Shown here: positions 41,201 through 53,200 of the stretch, piece after piece
How the letters are laid out: each line of letters opens with the position of its first letter
Position numbering within the stretch: position 1 is the first letter of the stretch
NCBI GenBank assembly: GCA_013399115.1
Contig: VXAA01000904.1
Location: 389,979-453,978 of the forward strand
Direction of reading: 5' to 3'
Source of the DNA: Anseranas semipalmata
Lineage: Eukaryota > Chordata > Aves > Anseriformes > Anseranatidae
DNA: 64,000 nucleotides
The notes under the pieces: generated by a model
The model's database searches: none
What the model was told of the DNA's origin: nothing
Seen by the model: only the letters and a program-made list of their open reading frames with translations
Made by a program: the position numbers and the translations under genes

Positions 41201-44200
41201 ATCCCAAGGCTTCAACACGTCTCTGGAAAAAATGAGATTATCTCAGCTGTCACTTTCTGATCTTAAGGAAAAATTAGTTCTGGTTCCATGCACCACACTC
41301 CTCTGCCTGCACAGTACTACAGACAGCAAAGCAAGGAGCAAAGCATTCAACTGCTCTGACACACGTACTGCCATGAGATATAACGCACTCTTAATGTTAT
41401 GGTGACTTGAACCAAAACACTGCAGAGTGGTGCTATATAGCAGCTATTATCGAAATATTACGGTAGTGGGGCGGTCAGGACACCGGCTCTTGCACTGTTC
41501 CCTTGCAAGTCTTTCTACAGGAGCCATGCTGGCAACTGCCATCAATAACGCAGAGGTGCCCTTGGTCTTTTGTGGAGAAATTCATCAGTGAATTCCAGTT
41601 TGATCCCATCTGAGCGGGTGTAACATACCACAGTGGATGCCACAGTGGACCCCAAGCTGGGCTGGAGCATCTGGCATGCAAGGAGGGGCTGGTAGAGTTG
41701 GGTCCATTCACCCCTAGGAATGGAAGGTAAAGGGGAAACCTTAATGCTGTCTACAACTATCTGACCAGAAGATGAAAGGAAAATGGAGCCCAACTCTTCT
41801 CAGAGGTGCACGGCAATAATAAGAGAAGCAATGAACATCAGCTGGAACATCATAAATTCCAATTTGATATTAGGAAAAAAAAATTACAATAAGAGTGGTC
41901 AAATACCAGAACAGCACTTAGAGAAGCAGTGGGATCTCCATCCTTGGAGGTGTTCAAGACTTGACCAAACACAGCCATGAACAACCTGATCTGATTAGAC
42001 CTGCTTTGAACAGGGGATTAGACTAGAGACTGCCCGAGAGGTCTCTTCCAACCTAAATTATTGTATGATTCTGTGGTCACACAAAGCTCCACAAACAAAT
42101 TTTTCTGAATTACTACAGATGTATTTGTATCTGCGCACATATTTAACAGATACACTCACAAGACGAGCAGAACTATGCTCATTTCTGTATGCCCTTGCAA
42201 CATGTGCACATTCTCAGAAATCACTGGCAAAAGGAGATGGTGAACAGGGCTAGCCAACACTTTTCAGAGTAGTGCATCATTTATCGCAGAGCTTACTTCA
42301 AGAGAGAAAACAGAAAGAGCTGAGGCACTGTCACGAGGAGAGAGGTTTGAAACACACAGATATATGCCCCTGAGTTTCATAATCCCGAATGAGAGCAAGG
42401 GCTCTGTGCCCCCCTGTGGTTCAAGGCAATACTCATTTGATTAGGAAAAATAAGATAACTCTATTATAATTTAAGATCACACAGATGGGTTTTCTTCCTT
42501 CCTTTCTTTCTTTCCTTCCTTCCTTCTTTCTTTCTTTCATCCACTGCAGGACAACTTAAACAGTTTCTATCAAACAGAATTGCAATCCATTGGTCAGCTA
42601 TAAATGAGATATACATTATTAAGCTCTGAAGCTTCATTGCTCAGAAAGTCAATTGAAGCTTTTGTCCAACTTCTAAACTAGGCTGACAAAGACTCTTGGA
42701 AAATGCATTGTTTAGGAAATGAACTAAGGGATGTAACAGGACTTTTGTGTCCCAGAATGTCTTGTATGATCCTCTTGCCTAAACACAAAAGGACTACTTT
42801 TTAACGACAAAAGTCATTAAAAGAACTAACTTCTGACACAACCATGTACAACATAGATGTTAAAGAAAAATTATTTGTTCTAAATGAGCCAGAAATATAA
42901 ACAAAGTTAAACATTAATATTTTATAATTCTGTTTTTAGCATTATAAAAAGGAAAAAAGCTATGATTTACTTGTGGACTTCACTGAATAAATTTACTTAT
43001 TGTGAAATGTCTAGGAAAAATGGAGATAAAGAGAATATAAATCATAGTAGCATTATGGGAGTCAACTATTACTTGATGTTAGAAATGAAGTAGTTACTTC
43101 AAAGTGTTTTTCTGAGGAAGAAATACATTTTTTTAAAACTCAAATGAGATTTCTAGGAAAAATGTTTTATTTCAAGAACACAGTTCTTTTCTTTGAACCT
43201 TCCACCTCCTACCATTTTATCTGTATATCCACAGGCAGAGCATGAGAGAAAGAAAGGAGTTGCTAAAAGGAGTTGTTAACAAAAAAGAACAGCAAGCAGG
43301 CACACTTTTATCACATTTTTTCCCTTAATTTTCTGAGTGTTTTTTTTTTCTTCTGATTTTCTAATGGTCACGCATACAGAAATGGGAGCTCTGACAGGCA
43401 GTGACAATGACATGATCCTATGCTGCCTTTCAAGCACAGTTTAAATTTCATCAAATCTAGAAGTCTTCCAAATATTCAGAAATCCTTTTAGTTCTGATGG
43501 GTGAATGAAGAGAAAAAACAATATAGCAATGTAGTCAATAACAGGGAGCCTGTAGTAAGTCCTGGAAGCCATTTCCTTTATGCACAAAGAGGCACTATTA
43601 CTGTAAAGATTGCCCTATTACTTGCACAACGTCCTGCGGAAACAGAGCAAGAGCTGTACATTAGAGGAAAAATGACCATGAAACTACCTTACAACATCAG
43701 TTTAAAACTACCTTAGCCCTTGCTTTATTTTACTTTTTGATCAGTCAAAGCATACTTTCAAATAAAAATTCAGTTTTCCTGTTGAATCTGGCAGAGACTG
43801 CCTGATATTTTCCCTCTCAGTGAGATGAGAGTCCCATGTATTAACACAAAAAGCTGCCCCTTAGGAAAGGCACTTCCTTCTTTCCAAGATTCAGTTCAAG
43901 AATGCCATTTTCAAGACATAAAATGGGGCTATTTTCACAATGAGAGTGGAAAACAGTGTAAGCAGTGTGCACACGAGAGTCCGGATGTAGTAAAGATCCA
44001 TGTAAAATACATTTAATTTGGGTATAAGCAGTAATGTAAGTAATATGTTGGACATGTACAAAAACAAGTAAATGACTGCAGCCAAGCAAATCTATGAATA
44101 AAGTATTGAGACCTCCAACATCCACATGTAATTAACTGGTGAAACTCAATGTATTTTCCTAGATTGCAGGGGCACAGTTTGCTCCATGTAGCAGATGAAA

Positions 44201-47200
44201 TAGCAAGAGAACATAAACTAAGCGTCTTTATTGCTGTCACTTCTCATTTCCTCCAGCTAGTCATTTGACAGACACACACACTCAAAGATAAACTGGTAGA
44301 AACTGCAAACTAATTCAGTATTTACAGCTCCTTTCAGAGCAAATTCTCACTCACTTGGAATTGGCTCCAACTTCTTATGTCACCATATAATTTGGCCCAA
44401 CTTCCCAGAAATGTTGTTTAGTTTGATAAATGAGCCAGAACACTACAACTGGGAGCAGACTGGGATTCCTTATGCAGTGTTTTTCAATACCATCCTGTTC
44501 ACAGATGCTTTATTTGCAAGTAAATGCCTGGTGTGTCTTCATTTACATCAGTTTAACCTCGAGTCTGAAGTACAGTGTAAAGTTATATTGCCCAGTAAGT
44601 AAAACAACTTGGAATAAAAACTAATATCTTTCTAACAAAGATTTACAATACTGAAATTGTAAAAATATCTGCCATAGGATCTAGTATAAAATGTTCTGCA
44701 CATATACAAACGTGGTGCATTTGCCTCTAACTGCTTCCTAAATATATACAGTGTTTTGTAAACACTTTTTAACATAAGGCTTTGGAATGAGAGAAGGGGC
44801 TTCCAGTGCAGGCTTTAAAAAGACTTGGACAGAATCATTTTAACTGCAATCATTGACCAAGGTGAATTTGGAGCTAGGTTCTATTTATCAATGCCAAACT
44901 AAATCAATATGAAAAATAAATCATAAAAAAAAGTAGAAGCTATAGAGTAACATGATTTGCTCTCCCCAAACTTTCAGTTTTCGGGGTTTTTTACATAACA
45001 GCTGTTTAAAGACTACATTTATGCTATTCTGCAAGCTCCCTCAGAGAAGCTGCAAGAGCAAGACTTCTTGTAAGAAGCAAGCAAAATTTTTTGAAGCCAT
45101 GAAAAGATTTAAGTATCTAGGCATACCAAACAGTGCATAGCTTTGGAAAAGGTTCCCTGGGGGGTTTATGAGTTCAATTCCTGACAGCCTTCAAAGATGC
45201 TAAAGCATTTGATTAAAAACTTGAAGATAAAGGACAATGCTACTCTACACAGAGGCTTCTAAATTACCCTCAGAGCTAAACATTCTGAAACCACAAAATT
45301 TCCAAGAATATCTCTTCAATTCTATGGCTGCCCTCATGGAAGAAGGGTTTAAATAGGGAGCAATAACCAAAGCAAGAAATCAGCTCTCCAAAGGCAATAC
45401 TTCTAGGGAAGAACGACTTAGACACGAAGAATAACACTTCAGTCAATAAAAATAAATAAATACATTAAAAAAAAACATTAAAAATAATAAAAAGTATGGA
45501 TTCCTTTTCCTCTTTGTGCCTAAAACTTGCAAATTTTGTTAAACCTTGCTACTGTTAGAATAAATCAGATTTACTATTCCTTTAATTGAATCTGGGACAA
45601 AGTGGGATCTCAATGTGAAACCAAGCAATGAAAACCAAGAGACAGATGAGCATGCTCCCAGCGTGCCTACACTCTAAAACCCTGTGAGAGCGGCAGGAGT
45701 TTTGGCACCCCATGTGCAAAGGACAAGTGAAGGACGGGTAGCAAATACCAGAACTAAACAGGCAAGTTTCTCTCAGCAAGCATCCCATAGCATCATTTCA
45801 GCAAGTAGCAAGTTGGGGAATACACCTTATGATTCTGGAAATATTCCTGCTTATAACACAGACCTGTATTTTTACAGCTACTATGACATTATTCTTGTGT
45901 GCTAATGTACTCACTTGCTAGTGGTTATGGTCCTCACCCTCCTACTGAAGTAACAGCAATGTAAATCAATGCGCACATATTATCTCTCAAGAATAAATAC
46001 ACTTTGCTGTGACTCCAATAAAGATATACGTTATGTCTCAGATGAGTTTCTCCAATCATTTTTATTTTTATTTTCCCATTCCTAATTTGCATAATTTAAT
46101 TTGGACATGCAAAATCTAGCTTTCTGGCCCAGCTACTTCAAGTGTGGTTCTGAGCAAGTATTACACAAGAATTTGTTATCTTTCTCCACAGAAGTGATCC
46201 ATGGCAGAAACTCATCCAAGCATTAATGCTTACCTCAGGAAAAGCTGTGTTTCCTCTAAACAAGGGCTACCGAGGGTTTACTGGTTTTGCGCAAAGTAGG
46301 GTAACCACATGAAAGAGAAGACCAATGGATAACCCACAGCAGAAATCACTGCAATGTTATCTTCTTAATTGAGACAAGTCTGGTTACAAAGGATACTATA
46401 ATAATGATAATAATGCAAAAAGGTGCTTAATGCTACTTATTATCAGTGTTATTCCATTCTATTTTGACTTGCCAGACTGAAAAACAAAAGACATGATTTT
46501 CCTAAAAGCCTTTGAGCTGTGTGATTGGATTGCCTCAGTGATGATATTTTGGAGCTATCAGTTACCCAATCAGCATGCATAAGTACTGTTTTACAGGCAC
46601 TATGCAAAACATGCATGTGCAGAGATGTTTAAAAATGCATTCAGAAATATTTCATGGTTTTTACCTTCCAGGATTAAAAAGAAAAAAATCTTCAAAATTA
46701 TTCAAAAAAGCTTGTAAAAATAACAGTAGAAACACTCTACAATGTTTTATAATGAGTGAACATTTCTTATTTGAGAGACAGTTGAACTTTACCCACTTGA
46801 AATTCAAAGCAATATGTCCATAACTCACAATTAGCAATGGAAATATAGAAATAATGCACTCAATTACTGTAATGTACTTAGCTATTTTAGAACTGTAATG
46901 AAATCAGGGGGTTGCCAGATGTAACGTATTGCAACATATTAAGGTCAGGAATTTAACATGATGATAATCTCTGGAGTATAAAGAAAGAAAAAGGAATGGA
47001 ACACAAATGAGAAGGATCGTGTAATATGCCCCTTTAATTTATGTCTTTAGTTTTTATATTCTTTTTCTGTACAAATAATTTAAATACAGCAAGTAGTTAG
47101 TTCAAGCTATTTTGCTCCTTCAACTTGACCCCTTCCCCCATGCAAACAAGTCTAGTAAGAGCAGAAGAGTAGTTTATGCAGAGTTAGTGCTCTTAGAGAA

Positions 47201-50200
47201 AGGGAATGAAATGGATGCGAATGCAGGTGAAGCCCCAACTAGTAATGTAGTGGCAATCCAAAAATGCAAGATACTATATTTTATTGTTGACCCTTAGGTC
47301 CAGTGTTGTTTTGTTGCATGGTCTTTTTCATTATAGTCACTTAAGTGCAATGAGGACAAGCCCTTAGAAATATGGTTGCATTTGCATATATAATTTCTTG
47401 AATACTTAAAATATATATTTTTTTCTCACTCTAGTTTACTATGTATTATCAGCTGTGAAGTTGATATGAATATAAAGTGGTACTTTTAGCCACAAATGCC
47501 AGTGTGTGGCTTTGAGTTTTCATGCCTGTTAGACTGTAGCCTGTTGAATTTAATACTCTTTATGGCCCCTGTAAAAAGTGTGGGATTTTGGTAACTTTCA
47601 ACACAGTATCTTTCAACTGCAAAAACTGATCCAAATCAGAAGGATCAAAGATGATGGTAAAGAAATGGTAGTTTTTGTTGCACCTGTAATTGTACTGAGC
47701 TGTCTGGAAGCATTTTTAGATACAGTTTGTGATTTTGCAGCCAATTTCAAGGTAACTTCTACTGTAGAAATTGAATCAGAAACCTTGAACAGTTAGCTAT
47801 TACGGTTGTATAACAGGATTATACCTTGTTCTTCACAGTTTATACCACTGCAAAGACTGAGCTTCTCTACCTAGAGGATTTTCTGCGTAGTAAACTAAGA
47901 AACTTCAGATATTCCACACTAATTTCCCACATGGATAAGTACAGTGCATGCTCTGACAAAGACTTCTCTGATTTCATTAAAAATAAATCCCCATAACTAG
48001 TCTTTCCTATTTATTAAATACATCTGCAAACTTAGAGCCAGTCAGTGGGAATCAAGTTGTATACAGAGTTGAATTATGCTGTAAAATCTGGCTTCATTAG
48101 ATAATCCTGTAACTGAAGAAAAAGGTATTGCACACAAATAATGTGATGTAGTGACAGAGCTGCAATTTTCCATCCTAGCCCAGTATGTGGTAGACCACAG
48201 AGAAAAGCTGCAGTGATCTACCAATACAACAAAAATCCATGGAAAAGATGACCCTCAGCATCAGAACTTCTCTCAATATCCAGTTCTCTGGGAAAATGGA
48301 CATCTGCTCTTCTGATTACATTTTTTGTATAATCAGAAAAGTAGACTATGAGCTCAATAAAGTTAATTAGTAGATGATCATGAGCTCTATTGCTACATTA
48401 GAAAGTAATGCATGATGAGGCATGATGTTACATGATGCTTCCAATAGCTCTTCAAAAGAAGGACACATCAGAAGGAACATTAAACATCTAATGAACCCTA
48501 CCTAGCTGGAACAGACTTGTTCTAGCTGGCATAGGAGGGCATTGACCATATTCATCCATAACATCAAGGCTGGGTGTAGCTCATGGATACTTTTATCTTT
48601 TGGATGATAATTTTTGCTCATGTTTCAGAAAATAAATCATTTATTCCACCTGCACTCATTATCATTCATGGAAATGAGCCATTTAATATGGACAGTCCTT
48701 CTTTTTTATAGCATTTTTTTTCTAACAGATAAGTGACCTCTAGTTGCCCAGCCCTATGATATAATTTGCCTTGTCATTATTCTCACATAACCACTACTGA
48801 AAACAAAGTATATGTACTCACTCACGCAAGATAGCCAGTGATCTTCAGAGAAAAACGTGTACATTGGTGTATCTACCCTAGTCCAAATGCAGATATTTTC
48901 TATAAAGAAACAGGTCAAAAGATGGGAAAACAAACAAAACAAACAAATAAATGTGCAGTTACCTAATTCTTTGCAAGGTGACTTTTCTCTTTGATGATGA
49001 TCAGAGAGGATGAGTGACTTATTTCCTAGGTAAGTGTTAACAAAAGACAGGAAATATAGATACAGGTTTATCCTGACACATTTTCATTGCCCATTTCCAG
49101 TTAATTGCCATGATTTGCAGACTGTGTTTTTTAATATTCAGAAAAATATATATATAATTGATAAAATGAGCTAGAGAAATGTAGCAGAAAAGAAAAAAAA
49201 AATCAAAGCACAGAGGGAATTCCGTTATTAAGCATTAGCAATTTTATCCTATTCCTTGAAAATAAATGAAGGAATATCTGTAAACAGATACACATATATT
49301 TTTGACACTTGTATTTGTATTTAATACTGACAATGACTCAGTGTCTCTGAGTACAATCTCAACATGAGATTTACTTCAGCTCCCTTATGTGCCTTGCTTG
49401 TACTTGGAGAACAGGAGATGGAAAAGACAGGAAGATATCTGTAGAAAAGGAAAACTGTTCCCAGTGGTTCAATATATTCTTAACTGCTCTGTCCACCCTA
49501 CTTTCAAATTATTTGTATGATGAAAGTTCCATAACTTGCTGGATAAATAAGATGTAGATGTCAACATTCTTCAATTAATATAAACACACCTATAAAGTAT
49601 CTTTCCATAAATATCTCTAGTTATCAAATACAATTTCTTGTAAGTTCGGTTCCCAATTAACAAACTTAAAAAAAGTAAAGCAGATTAAAACTTATATAGA
49701 AGTCTCAAATGAGGAAAACCATTTTCCATTGGTTTGTACTTACTTAATGGTTTACATTTCTGAGGAATGGGGCAGTGCTCTAATTAGCTGAAACAATATA
49801 GGAAGAGTATATACTATTCTAATGATATACTCAACACACGACTTCAGCCATTTACTCAGCATGGTTAGTTATAAGTAGAAAAGCAATTTTCCTAGGTGAC
49901 CCTTCACAACTCTGTTGCCTGCCTTTCTACAAATAAAGGGAACATTTCTTCCTCCAGATTGTCTGAGTAAAGATGCAATACTTAAGAAGATTACAGTAAT
50001 GTAAGAGAAACAGAAAGCACACATTTAAACTTTTGCAAGAAATGTTATCTACCCACCTGCCACAACTCTTTGAAGCTCTGCGATGTGCAGAAGAGTAATT
50101 ACCCAAACTAGAACAATCCTTTTCTCTAGCGTGCATGTAAAATGCAGCAAAACCTAGGACCAGGAGAGACTTGGTCCTCCTAAGTCCCAGAACCTGAAGG

Positions 50201-53200
50201 TTTACAGAGATATTTCTTAATAACCCAGTGTGGCTACCTACTCACCTTGCTGGCAGTGCATGCTAAAAGGATGCCCCATGCTTGTGTGATTATGAGTTCT
50301 CCTAACATATAGGCTGATGTTTTATGAAAGGAGACTTAATTTCCCTGCAAGCTCAGCCAGCACTGCACAGCAGCACTTCAAATGCTTCCCAGTGCTGCCA
50401 AGAAGCTGACGAGAAGGGTGGGAAGGGCACAGAAGCAATGCGCCACTGCTTAACCGAGAACGCAGCACAGCTGGCAAGGGAGAGGTCTGCTCTGCTGGAG
50501 TCGATATGCACAGGACTGCTTTCCATAAGCTAAGCTGGAGTGCATCACCAATACAAAGAAGCACCAGGATATTATAACAACATACACTGGATGACCCTGA
50601 GAACAGGAATCATGGAAAAAGAAAATTCAAAGAACAGAGTCCTAAGTGCAAGCATTAAAACCAAAATAATCTATTGTAAATTCAGAGATGACAACTTGGA
50701 AGCATCTTAATGAAGGAGGATTCAGGTATGCTGTGAGTGGCCAGTGTTAAAAGGTATGAAAAATACAGAAGTATTTTATTGAAGTATTATGCAGAAGGAT
50801 ATTAATGTTGCCATGTTGCCTATGAAATCATGAGGACAGTAAGCAAAGGAAGGAAAATAACTATTTAAGCTGCAAGTCAATAGGGCAATGCATCCTGCAA
50901 ATGTTGGCGTGAAACAGCCAGAAGTAAATCTAAGGCAGAAATAAGAAGGTTCACAAGCACTGCAGTATTTTGGCCCAGAAACAACTTTCTACCCAGAGAA
51001 GAACAGTGATCTTTCCAGAATGTACCGAACAGGCCAACTCCTGTTCTTACCCCTGCCATCAGAGTGGTTCCAAAGAGTGTTTATCAATATGGTGATAGGC
51101 ACTTTATAAAGCAGATACCTTATCTATCTATCTATCTATATATAAAGCAGATACCTTTGGCAGCCACAAGCTGGACTCAGTGGACAAACAGAAGCTTGTA
51201 CTTTTTCCACAGAACAGAAGCAAACGGTGGGGAAGTGGTGCCACTGGGGACAGCACATCCTCTCTAGCAGAGCACCGACAGCAGCCAAGATAATGGCTCT
51301 GAAAATGCGTGTTCTTAATGCACAGCTTCCTCTCTTGGGTCATTGAAACAAAAATAGCATAACTTGCTATTCACATAATTTTTCACAGTTGCCCACTCCC
51401 AGGTTAAAACCGGATCCCTTTCTTCTTGAGTTCAAGTAATGCAAGTGCAGAAGATTTCTGTCAGCAAAAGCTCGTGTTTCTTTGATCTCACCCACCCTCC
51501 AAGTTCTTCATTTCCTGCTGAACCATGGCAGGTTGTGCAGAACAGGTGCCCAGAATCCTGGAAGTGAACAGGGAGACAGAAGACAGCATGGCAAGTGCAC
51601 TGGCCATTGCAAGCTGGTTTGCCTTAGCAAATGACACCTGAACAGTCAGATTTTAAAATGACCCTCCGAATCAGTCCCACAAGATTCAGCTCCTGTCCAC
51701 ATGGAGCAGCCATTTCACGTCAGCATTTTCTCACAACAGTCAGGTTACCTCCGTGCTGCCATCAGGGGAGCCCTGGGAGCCTTGTGATGTCACCAGAGAG
51801 TCACTGTCACACTATGACCTCACAAAAGGTGGCTGGCCGTAAGTGCCCTGAGCGTCCGGCCTGCATCGACGCCTGCTGGTGGCACTTGAGAGATTGAGGT
51901 CCTGCTGGTAGGATGCAAGAGGTGGATGAGTCTTGCTGGTGGCGGGTGAGGTGTCGAAGTCCTTCTGGTGGAACACGAGACGTTGAGGTCCTGCCAGCGA
52001 CATGCGAGATGTCAAAGTCCTACCGGTGACATGCGAGGGAGGCACTGAGGACTGGAGGCTGCTGATAGCTGCCTGGCACCAGGACAGCATCCCACAGGGG
52101 ACGAGCATCTCCACGCCAGGCTGGCCACAGGCAACATGAACCAGCCACCCCAGGCGCTGCCAGCACAGGCCCCCAGGGACGAGACGTGTCCCATCTGCCT
52201 GGGCCTGCTGGCTGATGCATCCTGCCTGGACCCCTGCAGGCACAGCTTCTGCGCAGAGTGCATCCAGCGCTGGGCCGCCGCCAGAGCTGACTGCCCAATC
52301 TGCCGGCAGCCCGTTGTAGCCATCGTGTGCTGGGCACTGTGCTCCCCGGATGACGCCTCAGCCTGCTGGCCCTGGCACAGGTTCCAGCCCAACGCAGGGC
52401 CGGGGCCACACCGTCAGCGGCAGCGGCAGGGGAGCCCCTCCAGCTACTGGTCCCACAGCGGCTCACCGAGGCACAGGGAGCGCAGCCCCTCCACGCCCTG
52501 CCAGCGCGTCCGCAGCCTCTCCTGGAGCCGGGAGCAGGACAGGCAAAGACAGCTCCGGTCCCTGTGGGATGTCGACCCCGAGGTTGCGCAGGGCCCAATA
52601 GGAGGAGCCAGGTGCTGGTGATCATGCGCGCCACCATGCTGGGCCCCGCTTCTGAGCAGGCGGCCGGGCCGTGCCTGGGGACGGCAGCCACAATTACTGC
52701 ATGATTAAATTATTGGTTTCCACCATTCATGGTCATTCGTGTGGCAGCATGAGGAGAGGGCTGAAGGCAGCCCGCTCCCACTGCCTGTGCCCGCCCCACC
52801 AATTGGGGATGTCCGCTGCGGATGGGAGAGGACGGATGGATGGGAAATGGCTGCGGGTGGCAGCCGCCCATGGGAGACTCGGGGATGGGAATTTTGGGGA
52901 TGGGAAATCATCATGGGAATGGGAAACTGTTGGTGATGGAAGCAGCCATAAAGGTGACCTGGCCCTACTGGGAAAAAGGCTGCCAGAAAAAGTCTCCTAA
53001 AAGCCTGGAAGAAGAAAATGCCTGCTAGCCTGGGAACCAGGCCTGGGAACGTGGAGCATCCTCGGAAGGCACTGCTGGCCTCTTGGAAGTACCTGCTGGG
53101 TATCTAAGATCCAGAGACTTCCCGAAGATACCTCCAACAAGGGCAAAAGCAAGAGCAACTGACTGTCTGAAAAGGAGAAAATAATCTGGGAAAGGGACAA

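Noticed and set aside
51812..52243. 143-codon minus-strand ORF with internal repeats
   Set aside because: Its repeats ([14 protein letters not shown]) are simply the antisense reading of the 29-bp minisatellite.
52020..52691. 223-codon minus-strand ORF antisense to the RING gene
   Set aside because: It mirrors the GC-rich RING coding sequence. The composition is Arg/Ala/Gly-rich with no domain, while the plus frame holds a perfect RING finger.
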